DNA of 64,000 nt. Origin: Calothrix sp. PCC 7507. Its GTDB lineage: Bacteria; Cyanobacteriota; Cyanobacteriia; Cyanobacteriales; Nostocaceae. This document shows positions 19,768-28,790 of the stretch, one piece after another. Where the stretch lies: contig NC_019682.1 in NCBI RefSeq assembly GCF_000316575.1, forward strand, positions 2,664,001 to 2,728,000, written 5' to 3'. The position numbers were made by a program, and so were the translations under genes. Numbering within the stretch: the stretch's first letter is position 1; the number at the start of each line of letters is the position of its first letter. Below the pieces are notes generated by a model. The model saw nothing but the letters and a program-made list of their open reading frames with translations, ran no database searches and was not told the DNA's origin.

Positions 19768-20052
19768 TTAGGACTCAACTTTCACTCCTCGCCAGAAAGC
19801 GACATAGCCTTCAATATTCTTGGCTTTCTCCTTAGTGCTGGGATAGTACCAAGCAGCGTCCTTGTTGACCTGCCCATCGACTTCGATACTATAGTAACTA
19901 GCCTCTCCCTTCCAAGGGCAAGTAGTGTGAGTGTTACTTTCCTGAAAATATTGCTTGTTAATAGCATCAGATGGAAAGTAATGATTGCCTTCCACTACTA
20001 CAGTATTTTCGCTCTCGGCTAAAATAGCTCCATTCCAAATTGCTTTTGCCAT
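19768..20052 (-). CDS. DUF427 domain-containing protein
   Basis: Small cytoplasmic protein of 94 residues with the DUF427 pattern: AIWNGAILAESENTVVVEGNHYFP, TTCPWKGEASYYSIEVDG and DAAWYYP...AKNIEGYVAFW. The conserved C-P-W-K-G and A-W-Y-Y-P motifs are intact. Function of the family is not established. The start at 20052 (MAKAIWNG) is preferred over an in-frame ATG at 20094 because the family begins at that Met. It is divergently oriented from the following NACHT-associated gene with about 65 bp between starts. Confidence 0.88.
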   Translation of the reverse strand: MAKAIWNGAILAESENTVVVEGNHYFPSDAINKQYFQESNTHTTCPWKGEASYYSIEVDGQVNKDAAWYYPSTKEKAKNIEGYVAFWRGVKVES

Positions 20053-20118
20053 AAGTGGTTTTACGAATAAACTGTACACATAACATTTTGACACTATTAA
20101 CTTACTCGTAGTGACGTT

Positions 20119-20565
20119 ATGATAACTGTGACACTGGCTGCTGTTGCGACTGCGATCGCTACTACACTTTCGACTAAAGCTTTGGAGAAAACAGGCGAAA
20201 ACATTGGTGATGCTTTATGGAAGTTAATAGACAAACTCCGCCAAAAGAACAAATCGCCATTACTCACCAGTGCTGTTGAGGGAAATGAACCGCAGCGATT
20301 AGATTATGGTCAAGCAGTGTTGGAACTTCAAGCAGCAGCAGCACAAGACCCAGAAATTGCTCAAGCTGTTGTGGAAGTAGAAGCAGCAGTTAATAACGAG
20401 CAGTCTGAGATTGCTAAGGAAATTAAAACTAAAGCAGCAGAAATCCAGTCTCAGCCATCAGTTATCAACAACTTTGCAAAGTTAGCAGAGGAGATAAAAG
20501 CAGAGAAAGGTGCAATGGTTGCTCAACAAATCAACATTGAGCAACAGAGCAATACCTACAACTGA
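20119..20565 (+). CDS. Small Ala/Glu-rich protein, N-terminal part of a split NACHT gene
   Basis: Protein of 148 residues: N-terminal hydrophobic segment (VTLAAVATAIATTLSTKALEKTG), a short basic part, then helical Glu/Ala/Gln-rich sequence ending in a Gln/Asn-rich tail. Similar small domains are found at the N-terminus of cyanobacterial NACHT proteins. Its TGA stop at 20563 is in the same frame as the NACHT gene that follows, and the 69 bases between the stop and the next ATG are open and read as credible protein (LTPDDWREVCTAML). It may therefore be the first part of one longer protein. The stop is followed by C (UGA-C). Confidence 0.6.
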   Translation: MITVTLAAVATAIATTLSTKALEKTGENIGDALWKLIDKLRQKNKSPLLTSAVEGNEPQRLDYGQAVLELQAAAAQDPEIAQAVVEVEAAVNNEQSEIAKEIKTKAAEIQSQPSVINNFAKLAEEIKAEKGAMVAQQINIEQQSNTYN

Positions 20566-20634
20566 CTACAGCCGTCTCAAGGGGAGGATGGGACAAAGTT
20601 AACTCCCGATGACTGGCGTGAAGTTTGCACCGCA

Positions 20635-23600
20635 ATGCTGACAGAACGGCGAAAGCTGACTACAAATCCTTTGACATCAACTGAAGGAGTCGCCCTGCAA
20701 GTTGATGATGTTTACGTGCCACTGGGATTAATTGAGCGCAAAAAACAATCCAAGCGTCAGGGTGATGTTTCTCCAGAACAGGGTTCAGAACTTTATAAGG
20801 AGACAGAAATCACCAAAACATTTCAGCATGATGCTTTTCTTGAACAAGTTCTTAAACAGAAGAACACCCCTAAAAGTCAAGGTAAGCGAATTGCGATTAT
20901 TGGCGAACCAGGAGCAGGAAAAACAACACTGTTACAGCAGATTGCTGATTGGGTATCTCGTGAGATTCCCCAGTCGATTGTGATTTGGGTATCTTTAGCA
21001 AATTTGCGAGGTCAGGAACTAAAATCTTATCTATTCGAGAGTTGGTTGACTCAGGTTGCTGAGAAAACAGGTAAAGCTGAAGCTACCAAACAATTAAAGG
21101 ATAATTTTGTTGCTCAGTTTAATCAAAATAATCTGTGGCTGTTGCTAGATGGGTTAGATGAAATGTCCGCATCTTCAGGTAATCCTCTAACAGAAATTGC
21201 CCGACAACTCCGTGAAGCAAGATTAATTTCTCAAGCGCGAATTGTGCTAACTTGTCGGGTTAATCTGTGGGATGGCAGCATTAATGCACTTGATGATTTT
21301 GATATTTATCGCACTTTAGATTTTTCTTATCCAGAACAGGTAGAGAGATTTATTCACAAATGGTTCGCTGCTATTCCTGAAACTGGAAAGCAGTTATGCA
21401 CTGCGTTGAAAGAACCGGGTAAAGAACGGATTCAAGATCTAGTGAAAAATCCTCTGCGGTTAACGCTGCTGTGCTTGAATTGGCAATCAAGAGGAGGTAA
21501 ATTACCTGATACTCAAGCGGGACTCTATCAGCAATTTGTTGATGACTTCTACAAGTGGAAACAAGAGGAATTTGCTACAACATCTGAACAGCGTCAGCAA
21601 CTCAATGTCAAGCTAGGGGAATTAGCTAAAGAAGCAATAGACAAAGAAGCAACCCGTTTTCGCTTGCGGCAAGATTTTGTTAGTCACTTCTTGGGAGATG
21701 CTGATGATGAAAACTCGCTGCTAAAATTGGCACTGAGCCGCGGCTGGTTGAACTGTGTAGAGATAGATAATAGAAAACCTGTTTACGCTTTCTTTCATGC
21801 CTCGTTTCAAGAGTACTTTGCTGCTAAAGCCATTGATGACTGGGACTTTTTCTTACCTCGTAAACACAAAAATAAACCTGTTGAAAATAAGAAATACCGT
21901 ATCTTTGAACCGCAATGGAAGCAAACAATATTACTTTGGTTAGGGCGAGAAGAAGAAAATATTAAACAGCAAAAGCAAGAGTTTATTAATACTTTAGTTA
22001 ATTTTAAAGATGGATGTGGAAAATTTTATAAATATCGTGCCTATTTTTTAGCTGCCGCAGGAATTGCAGAATTTAGGGATTATTTTAAAGCAGATGAAAT
22101 AGTAGAGCAAATTGTCACATGGGTAATTAATGGTCTAAGTTCAATCAAAGAGGAAGCTAAGTCAGCACTGCAACAAACAGACAGCACAAAAGCGATCGCA
22201 GCCTGGAAGCAACTGCTGCAATCAACTACTGTGGATAAGGACACCCGTAGGTGGGCAGTAAAAAGCTTAGGCACAATCGGCACAGGCAATCAAGATGCGA
22301 TCGCCGCTTTAGTGCAACTGCTGCAATCACCTGATGTGGATAACTCCACCCGTAGGCAGGCAGCAGATATCTTAGGGGAAATCGGCACAGGGAATCAAGA
22401 TGCAATCGCAGCCTTGGTGCAACTGCTGCAATCAATTAATCTGGATGACAACACCCATTGGTGGGCAGCAGAAAGCTTAGGGAAAATCGACCCAGGCAAT
22501 GAAATTGCGATCGCCGCCTTGGTGCAACTGCTGCAATCAACTACTGTAGACGACGATACCCGTAAGCTGGCAGCAGAAAGCTTAGGGAAAATCGACCCAG
22601 GCAATGAAATTGCGATCGCCGCCTTAGTGCAAGTGCTGCAATCACCTGATGTGGATAACTCCATCCGTAGGGAGGCAGCAGATAGCTTAGGGGAAATCGA
22701 CCCAGGTAATAAAATTGCGATCACAGCTTTGGTGCAAGTGCTGCAATCAAATAATCTGGATGACAACACCCGTACGCAGGTAGCATCAAGCTTAGAGAAA
22801 ATCGGTACTGGCAATGAATTTGCGATCACCGCCTTGGTAAAACTTCTCCAATCAACTACTGTAGACGACGATACCCGCAGGCTAGCAGCAGAAGGCAATG
22901 AAATGGCAATCGCCGCATTGATGCAAATGCTCCAATCAACTACTGTAGATAACGATACACTCAGTCAGGCAGCAGAAAGCTTAGGGAAAATCGGTATAGG
23001 CAATAAAATGGCGATCTCCGCCTTGGTGCAACTGCTACAATCAACTACTGTAGATTACTATACCTGTGGGCTTGTAGCAGAAACCTTAGGAAAAATTGGT
23101 ATAGGCAATGAAATGGCGATTGCCGCCTTGGTGCAACTGCTACAATCAACTACTGTGGATTACTATACCTGTGGGTTTGTAGCAGAAACCTTAGGGACAA
23201 TCGACCCTGGCAATGAAATTGCAATCGCCTCGTTGGTGCAACTGCTCCAATCAAATCATCTGGATGACAACACCCGTGGTCAGGCAGCATTTAGGTTAGG
23301 GAGAATTGACCCAGGCAATAAAATTGTGATAGCCACCTTGGTGCAACTGCTCCAATCAACAACTGTTGATGACGATACCCGTAGGCAGGCAGCATTTAGC
23401 TTAGGGACAATTAACCCAGGCAATGAAATTGCGATTGCCGCCTTGGTGCAACTACTGCAATCGAATCATTTAGATATCTATACTCGTATGCAGGATGCAT
23501 CTAGGTTAGGATTAATCGACTCTGGCAATGAAATTGCAATCACCGCCTTAGTGCAAGTGCTGCAATCCAATCATTTGGATTATTACCCCACCCGTTTCCT

Positions 23601-23931
23601 GGCAGCATTTAGCTTAGAGCAAATCAGTACAAGCAATGAAAATGTGATCGCCGCTTTAGTGCAACTGCTCCAATCAAATCATCTAGATTACTCCACCCGT
23701 AGGCAGGCAGCATATAGCTTAGATAGAATTATACGAGACAATAACCATCGGTTTCAAGCAGTTAAAGCTTTAAGTAGTTATTGGCGATTGAATTATAAAT
23801 TCTACGATTTAGCCTGGAAATGCGCTCAGAATATGCCTTACCCCGATTTCTATCAAGCTTGGCATCAGCATAATGTTGCTACTCGTGCGATGCGAAGCTT
23901 GGCAAAAATCCTCTTCACAAGAATAATTTAA
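20635..23931 (+). CDS. NACHT NTPase with long HEAT-repeat C-terminus
   Basis: STAND-type NTPase of 1098 residues, likely an immune or stress sensor related to bacterial NLR-like (bNACHT) proteins. Walker A GEPGAGKTTLL is near residue 90, Walker B LWLLLDGLDEM near 168, and FFHASFQEYFAAKAI near 390 closes the NACHT region. From about 520 to 1036 about fifteen 35-residue HEAT units follow with very little divergence, then a short helical end. No ribosome site precedes ATG 20635, and upstream codons back to an in-frame TGA at 20563 are open without any ATG, GTG or TTG. The true N-terminus is thus uncertain: readthrough, re-initiation after the upstream gene, or a broken fusion. No effector domain is visible in this part. 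Confidence 0.85.
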   Translation: MLTERRKLTTNPLTSTEGVALQVDDVYVPLGLIERKKQSKRQGDVSPEQGSELYKETEITKTFQHDAFLEQVLKQKNTPKSQGKRIAIIGEPGAGKTTLLQQIADWVSREIPQSIVIWVSLANLRGQELKSYLFESWLTQVAEKTGKAEATKQLKDNFVAQFNQNNLWLLLDGLDEMSASSGNPLTEIARQLREARLISQARIVLTCRVNLWDGSINALDDFDIYRTLDFSYPEQVERFIHKWFAAIPETGKQLCTALKEPGKERIQDLVKNPLRLTLLCLNWQSRGGKLPDTQAGLYQQFVDDFYKWKQEEFATTSEQRQQLNVKLGELAKEAIDKEATRFRLRQDFVSHFLGDADDENSLLKLALSRGWLNCVEIDNRKPVYAFFHASFQEYFAAKAIDDWDFFLPRKHKNKPVENKKYRIFEPQWKQTILLWLGREEENIKQQKQEFINTLVNFKDGCGKFYKYRAYFLAAAGIAEFRDYFKADEIVEQIVTWVINGLSSIKEEAKSALQQTDSTKAIAAWKQLLQSTTVDKDTRRWAVKSLGTIGTGNQDAIAALVQLLQSPDVDNSTRRQAADILGEIGTGNQDAIAALVQLLQSINLDDNTHWWAAESLGKIDPGNEIAIAALVQLLQSTTVDDDTRKLAAESLGKIDPGNEIAIAALVQVLQSPDVDNSIRREAADSLGEIDPGNKIAITALVQVLQSNNLDDNTRTQVASSLEKIGTGNEFAITALVKLLQSTTVDDDTRRLAAEGNEMAIAALMQMLQSTTVDNDTLSQAAESLGKIGIGNKMAISALVQLLQSTTVDYYTCGLVAETLGKIGIGNEMAIAALVQLLQSTTVDYYTCGFVAETLGTIDPGNEIAIASLVQLLQSNHLDDNTRGQAAFRLGRIDPGNKIVIATLVQLLQSTTVDDDTRRQAAFSLGTINPGNEIAIAALVQLLQSNHLDIYTRMQDASRLGLIDSGNEIAITALVQVLQSNHLDYYPTRFLAAFSLEQISTSNENVIAALVQLLQSNHLDYSTRRQAAYSLDRIIRDNNHRFQAVKALSSYWRLNYKFYDLAWKCAQNMPYPDFYQAWHQHNVATRAMRSLAKILFTRII
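22190..23745 (+). repeat. Tandem HEAT-unit array inside NACHT gene
   Basis: About fifteen units of 105 bp (35 codons) with consensus NEIAIAALVQLLQS, a variable loop such as TTVDDDT, PDVDNST or NHLDDNT, then RRQAAESLGKIDPG. Several neighbouring units are close to identical at DNA level. One unit (ending RRLAAEG, coded near 22890) lacks about seven residues, and the unit near 23590 has one extra residue. Confidence 0.9.
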
Positions 23932-23965
23932 GTACTGTTGCAGCAGCAACGTTACAAATATTTGT

Positions 23966-24300
23966 CTGTTGCTAACGACAGATTGTCCATTTGTTACCAA
24001 CATAGAAGCTGTCGTTAGGAATAAAGTTGTTGTCGTTACCACAGCTTGTCCGTTCGTTACCAACACAACTTGTTTTGTTACGAATGCTTATCCGTTAGTA
24101 ACGACAACTTATGCGATCGTTACGAACACAACTTGTGTCGTTACGACATCTTATCTATTTGTGGCAAATGCTTATGTTGTCGTAACGACAGCTTAAGTAA
24201 AACTTATCAATCAAGTTGTTGTCGTAACGACAGCTTGCCTATTTGTGGCGAACGCTTATGTTGTCGTAACGACAGCTTAAGCAAAACTTATATATACAAG
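23966..24300. repeat. 21-bp periodic repeat array upstream of a toxin-antitoxin pair
   Basis: The stretch between the NACHT gene and the antitoxin gene is built from degenerate 21-bp units around TCGTTACGAACACAACTTG, with the 11-bp near-palindrome GTCGTAACGAC recurring. From 23969 to 24196 the frame stays open because 21 is a multiple of three, and would read as heptads of the form V-T-N/T-x-x-x-x. A 66-bp segment ending in GCTTAAG(T/C)AAAACTTAT is then duplicated. I regard it as non-coding, since the only start is TTG and no ribosome site is seen. Confidence 0.75.
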
Positions 24301-24337
24301 TTCTATACTATTAACAGCACAACTCAGATTCACGACA

Positions 24338-24577
24338 ATGAAAGCAATAGAAGTCAAGGGAACCGTGAACGAATGGGGTCAAATTTCTTTAGACAAGCCG
24401 TTGACTATAGCAAAACACAGCCGCGTCCGAGTCATTGTCCTAATCACGGAAGAGAATGAAGAGGATGATGAACTTGTTGAGTCTGCCAGTGAAAGTTTTC
24501 GTCAAGGTTGGTACGATGCGATGACCGGAAATACTATACCTGTATCTCAACTGTGGGAAGGTATTGATGCAGAGTGA
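24338..24577 (+). CDS. Antitoxin of a type II toxin-antitoxin pair
   Basis: Acidic protein of 79 residues: a beta-rich start (MKAIEVKGTVNEWGQISLDKPL) like a small SpoVT/AbrB-type or DUF104-like DNA-binding fold, then an acidic helix (EENEEDDELVESASESF) and a tail SFRQGWYDAMTGNTIPVSQLWEGIDAE that is common in cyanobacterial antitoxins partnered with RelE-type toxins. Its stop lies 11 bp inside the toxin gene, so translation is coupled. The 21-bp repeat array just upstream may carry the operator. Confidence 0.78.
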   Translation: MKAIEVKGTVNEWGQISLDKPLTIAKHSRVRVIVLITEENEEDDELVESASESFRQGWYDAMTGNTIPVSQLWEGIDAE

Positions 24578-24929
24578 ACCACCTTTGATTCAAGTTGAAG
24601 CTACTGCTAAATTTAAACGTAATCTGCGTATTTTAGCTAAAAAGTACCGGAATATTAGTAATGATATTCAACCAATAATAGAACAACTGCAATCAGGAGA
24701 ATTACCAGGAGACAAGATACCCGGAGTTGGATATACAATTTTTAAGCTACGGGTCAAAAATAGTGATGTTCAAAAGGGTAAAAGTGGTGGGTATCGAGTA
24801 ATTTATTATTTAAAGACAGATACAAATATTATTTTAGTAACCATCTACTCCAAATCTGAACAAGAAGACATCTCAGCAGAAGAAATTCAACAAATATTAG
24901 GTGATTTTAAGCAGCAACATCTAGAATAA
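24567..24929 (+). CDS. RelE/ParE-type toxin
   Basis: Protein of 120 residues with the RelE-fold pattern: FKRNLRILAKKYRNI in the first helix, IEQLQSGELPGDKIPG, then the strand region YTIFKLRVKNSDVQKGKSGGYRVIYYLK and IILVTIYSKSEQEDIS. Basic residues in KLR, KGKSGGYR and YSKSEQ are at places used by mRNA-cleaving relatives. ATG 24567 is used in place of the TTG one codon earlier. It overlaps the antitoxin gene. The expected activity, ribosome-dependent mRNA cleavage, comes from the family and is not shown here. Confidence 0.8.
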   Translation: MQSEPPLIQVEATAKFKRNLRILAKKYRNISNDIQPIIEQLQSGELPGDKIPGVGYTIFKLRVKNSDVQKGKSGGYRVIYYLKTDTNIILVTIYSKSEQEDISAEEIQQILGDFKQQHLE

Positions 24930-25018
24930 TAGGCGATCGCAGATGAGCGCTTATTTCTGGATACGGTATTTATCCACGTTAAACTATTGCTAAAGCACTC
25001 TAAAGTTTTTAATTGATT

Positions 25019-25474
25019 ATGACTCAATCACGAGTAAAAAATCTCTATGTAACAGACTTTGCATTGTGGATTGAGCAGACTGTCAATAGCTTAAAATCCC
25101 AAGATTATAGCAATGTAGACTGGGAAAACTTAATTGAGGAGATAGAAGGATTGGGGAGGAGAGATAGACGGGAGTTAGAAAGCCGTTTGACAACTTTATT
25201 TGAACACGCCTTAAAACGAAATTATGTAAATTCACCAGAATGTTATGGCAGTTGGGAAGCAACAATTAGCCGCACACAACAAGAATTAAGTCGTATTCTT
25301 CGAGATTCCCCTAGTCTACGTAATTATTTTTTAACTATATGTGATGAATGTTATCAAAATGCACATAAGAACATGAGTAAGGAATATGAAACAAAATTTC
25401 CTGATGATTGTCCTTTTCCTCGTGATGTAGAAACATTATTGAACCAAGACGGAGTTAATCTGAATAATGTCTAA
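25019..25474 (+). CDS. DUF29 family protein
   Basis: Cytoplasmic protein of 151 residues with the DUF29 pattern LYVTDFALWIEQTVNSLKSQDYSNVDWENLIEEIEGLGRRDRRELESRL, then WEATISRTQQELSRILRDSPSLR and the end motif FPDDCPFPRDVETLLNQ. The family is strongly expanded in filamentous cyanobacteria and has no firmly known function. ATG 25019 is used over a TTG two codons earlier. The next frame at 25467 starts like a second DUF29 gene and overlaps it by 8 bp. Confidence 0.88.
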   Translation: MTQSRVKNLYVTDFALWIEQTVNSLKSQDYSNVDWENLIEEIEGLGRRDRRELESRLTTLFEHALKRNYVNSPECYGSWEATISRTQQELSRILRDSPSLRNYFLTICDECYQNAHKNMSKEYETKFPDDCPFPRDVETLLNQDGVNLNNV

Positions 25475-25577
25475 TGACCTATACGATCGCGATTTACAAT
25501 ATTGGATCGAGCAAACGATTCAACAGTTACGAAATCGTGAAAAGGATTCTTTATTGCCCATGCCCCAACTATTGTGA
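25467..25577 (+). pseudogene. Truncated second DUF29 gene
   Basis: A 36-codon frame that overlaps the end of the DUF29 gene by 8 bp and begins MSNDLYDRDLQYWIEQTIQQLRN. This matches the N-terminal DUF29 pattern (LY..D...WIEQT...L) of the neighbour. Homology ends at about residue 28, where the frame runs into repeat-like sequence (CCCATGCCCC) and a stop. Reading is a duplicated gene cut off after its first helix. Confidence 0.65.
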
Positions 25578-25637
25578 GTTAAAATCCTGATATCTTCATT
25601 ACTACCCACGCAGAACGCCCCGGAAAAAGCGATCGCT

Positions 25638-27800
25638 ATGCTTCAGTATCCCAATCTCGAACAAGCGCTAAAATATCACTTCGGTTACGACCGATTCCGC
25701 CCTGGACAACGGCAAATTATCGAAGATGCGCTGCAAAATCGGGATTTAATGGTGGTGATGCCTACGGGGGGCGGTAAATCTCTGTGCTTTCAATTACCAG
25801 CACTACTGAAAAAGGGTTTGACTGTGGTGGTGTCGCCACTGATTGCCTTGATGCAAGACCAAGTAGAATCGTTACGCAATAATAATATCTCTGCGACATT
25901 CCTGAATAGCAGTCTCAACGCTTATAAAGTGCGATCGCGTGAAGAAGCCATCCTCAATGGTAGAGTTAAACTGCTCTACGTCGCTCCCGAACGTCTCCTT
26001 AGTGAAAGATTTCTGCCGTTTCTGGATTTAATCAATCACCAAATCGGTATTTCTAGTTTTGCCATTGACGAAGCGCACTGTGTGTCTGAGTGGGGACACG
26101 ACTTTCGCCCAGAATATCGCCAATTAAAGTCACTGCGAAAACGTTACCCTGATATTCCTACAGTCGCCCTCACCGCTACCGCCACAGATCGCGTCCGGGC
26201 TGATATTATCCAACAATTAGGGTTAAAGCAACCGAGTATCCACATTGCTAGCTTTAACCGCCAAAACCTTTACTACGAAATCCGTTCTAAGACGAAATAT
26301 GCTTACGCCGAGTTATTAGAATTAATTCGAGAAACGGAAGGTTCAGCAATTGTTTATTGCTTAACTCGAAAAAAAGTTGATGAACTAACTTTTAAACTGC
26401 AAAATGATAAGGTTGCCGCTTTGCCTTATCATGCAGGTTTAAGTGATGAAGAACGCAGCAAAAATCAAACTCGCTTTATCCGAGATGATGTGCGCGTCAT
26501 GGTGGCAACAATTGCCTTTGGGATGGGTATTAATAAACCAGATGTCCGGTTAGTAATTCACTTCGATATTCCCCGTAATTTGGAGAGTTACTATCAAGAA
26601 TCAGGTAGGGCGGGTAGAGATGGTGAACCGTCACGCTGTACTGTTTTTTTCAGCTTTGGTGATATTAAAACAATTGAATGGAGTATTGATCAAAAAACTG
26701 ACCCCCAAGAACAGTTAATCGCCAAGCAACAATTACGCCAAATGATCGATTACGCCGAAGGAACAGACTGTCGGCGGACGATTCAACTCGGTTATTTTGG
26801 CGAACGTTTCCCAGGTAATTGTGGTAACTGTGACAATTGTCGTTATCCCAAACCAGTGCAAGATTGGACAATTGAAGCTATGAAGTTTCTATCTTGTGTG
26901 GCGCGGTGTAAAGAGAGATTTGGGATGCTGCATATTATTGATGTGTTGCGAGGCGCGAAAAACCAGAAAATTACCCTCAATCAACATGATAAACTTTCTA
27001 CTTACGGCATAGGCAAAGATAAAACTGTTGATGATTGGCGCATGTTAGGGCGATCGCTTTTACATCAAGGATTACTAGAACAAACTAGTGATGGTTACTC
27101 GGTTTTGAAGCTTAACGCCTTAAGTTGGGAAGTCATGCGCCGACAACGCACAGTTTCCATCGCTGTTCCCGTGGCGCAAAAGATTGCTTGGGAAGAGGGA
27201 AGCGCCAAAGCCGCAGAGATGGAAATCTTGTTGCAGAGGTTGCGATCGCTGCGTAAACAACTCGCCGATGAACAATCTGTGCCACCGTACGTGGTCTTTC
27301 AAGATTCTACACTCAAATTAATGGCGCAAGTCCAACCAAAAACTATCACTGAATTCGGTAAACTTTCTGGTGTTGGTAGTCATAAACTTGCTCAGTATGG
27401 CGATAAGTTTCTCGCAGAGATTCGCGCCTACCGTCAGGAACAAGGTATCATCGATCCACAAGATAATTCTACGCCTTATCTTGGTCTTGGCTTACCTTCT
27501 GATACCGAAATATCGACATTTCAGTTGCATCAGCAAGGCTTAAGCGTTGAGGAAATTGCCCAAAAACGCAATATGCGCCCAACTACAATTATCCGTCACC
27601 TAGTAGATTTAATTGAAAAAAATCAACAGGTAGATCTAAATAAGTTATTACCGTTGGAGCGACAACAAAAAATTTGGCAAGTTTTAGAAGTTTTGGGTGA
27701 TATCTCTCTCGTACCAATTAAAGAACAACTAGGCGAAAGTTACACCTACGACGAAATCCGCCTAGTTAGAGGAAAATGGCGTCGCGAAAATCGTAAATAA
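25638..27800 (+). CDS. recQ: ATP-dependent DNA helicase RecQ
   Basis: 3'-5' DNA helicase of 720 residues for repair and recombination. Motif [18 protein letters not shown] lies near 42, the DEAH box [20 protein letters not shown] near 143, TATA motif [10 protein letters not shown] near 180, motif [17 protein letters not shown] near 330, the RQC zinc site [12 protein letters not shown]...CGNCDNC at about 377-400, and an HRDC domain at about 530-597. A further C-terminal helix-turn-helix-like segment follows ([28 protein letters not shown]), as in longer RecQ proteins. HIP1-containing start region; ATG 25638. Confidence 0.95.
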   Translation: MLQYPNLEQALKYHFGYDRFRPGQRQIIEDALQNRDLMVVMPTGGGKSLCFQLPALLKKGLTVVVSPLIALMQDQVESLRNNNISATFLNSSLNAYKVRSREEAILNGRVKLLYVAPERLLSERFLPFLDLINHQIGISSFAIDEAHCVSEWGHDFRPEYRQLKSLRKRYPDIPTVALTATATDRVRADIIQQLGLKQPSIHIASFNRQNLYYEIRSKTKYAYAELLELIRETEGSAIVYCLTRKKVDELTFKLQNDKVAALPYHAGLSDEERSKNQTRFIRDDVRVMVATIAFGMGINKPDVRLVIHFDIPRNLESYYQESGRAGRDGEPSRCTVFFSFGDIKTIEWSIDQKTDPQEQLIAKQQLRQMIDYAEGTDCRRTIQLGYFGERFPGNCGNCDNCRYPKPVQDWTIEAMKFLSCVARCKERFGMLHIIDVLRGAKNQKITLNQHDKLSTYGIGKDKTVDDWRMLGRSLLHQGLLEQTSDGYSVLKLNALSWEVMRRQRTVSIAVPVAQKIAWEEGSAKAAEMEILLQRLRSLRKQLADEQSVPPYVVFQDSTLKLMAQVQPKTITEFGKLSGVGSHKLAQYGDKFLAEIRAYRQEQGIIDPQDNSTPYLGLGLPSDTEISTFQLHQQGLSVEEIAQKRNMRPTTIIRHLVDLIEKNQQVDLNKLLPLERQQKIWQVLEVLGDISLVPIKEQLGESYTYDEIRLVRGKWRRENRK

Positions 27801-28790
27801 AATTGAGGTTGATCTTCGGGAACAAAGCCAACTTAAATTTGTGTCTACTCTTTTTAAGTTGCTTTGCAGCCACTTTCTCCAGAAGCGATCGCCTTAAACT
27901 ATCCGAGCAACCCAATTAATCACGGGAAACAATTAATTACCCATTACCAACAATCTCCCTTAAATTCAGAGTAACTTGCCTTTGGAGAAATTTAGTCAAA
28001 AAACTTGCGTGTAGATAGACAACCAAGATCACTTATAGAAAACTGGGAACTTCAGTATTTAATTCTTGCAATGTTATGGTATGATCGGAATGTACAGCTT
28101 TTTTTGTTTTAACTGCCAAGACCAGAGACAAAAGTTTAGGCAGTGCGAGGCAAGCAAGAGTATTAAATAGAGTCAATAAAATAACGTCTATGAAACTCAT
28201 AGATTAATGCCTCCTTGGTGACAATTTATGATTCTACTCCCTATTGTCAACCAAAAACTGTAGATTTGACTACATTTAGAGTTTTGAATTACTTTTAGCT
28301 GATATAAGCTATATAAATATATCTTTACCCAGTCCAGTTCCCCTCGCTATCTCGAAATCCCGCCGTCACCCTAGAGATAGAGGTGTTGGGTAGCGTATTG
28401 CTTCAACCTAGTGGTTTGTCAATTTTGTTTTGAGGGGTTTTTGGTAGTGCAGTCCGAAAAGCCCGCGTGAGCGTCTCGCTCACACTACTTTGATTGAGTT
28501 TTCCCGTTTTTGGTTCATGCTATTTCTGTGTCCGTCTAAAGTCTCCTTATTGTCATTGCGAGCGGAGTGAAGCAATCGCCTGAAATTGCTTCGCTCCGCT
28601 CGCAATGACATATATTTTGCATGAATTATCACTCCCGAAAAAGGCACAGAGTTAACAGCCTAGCTTCAACCCAACCTACAATTTTTTACTGATAATTGAT
28701 ACTTCGACTTACCTCGACTTCTCCTAACGGAGACGCTGCGCGTAGCAAGATCCCCTACGGGGTACGCTCAGTACAAGCAACTGATAACTG
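27801..28790. other. Gene-free kilobase between recQ and the HTH-NACHT gene
   Basis: No convincing gene in 990 bp. From 27800 to 28500 I see only AT-rich sequence with scattered small hairpins. From 28505 an interspersed repeat begins (listed separately), followed by a CCCCTACGGGG hairpin and CTGATAA/CTGTTAA heptamers that run into the end of the NACHT gene on the other strand. Confidence 0.5.
28505..28690. repeat. Interspersed hairpin element, copy 1
   Basis: A 112-bp core (28514-28625) bounded by the inverted heptamers TTCATGC and GCATGAA contains a long inner hairpin (28551-28610) with arms such as TCATTGCGAGCGGAGTGAAG and its near complement. The copy at 36675-36860 has the same 112-bp core length and the same flank AAAAAGGCACAGAGTTAACA. 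A relative of the inner hairpin occurs at 61660-61805. Confidence 0.8.

Noticed and set aside
23969-24196. 75-codon frame of V-T-N/T heptads as a gene
   Set aside because: It starts with TTG, lacks a ribosome site, and is kept open only because the DNA repeat period is 21 bp. Kept as a repeat.
23966-24300. CRISPR array
   Set aside because: Units are contiguous 21-mers without unique spacers, and no cas gene is near.
27801-28500. Small regulatory RNA or riboswitch between recQ and the NACHT gene
   Set aside because: Only weak hairpins are seen, and no conserved motif could be recognised by eye.
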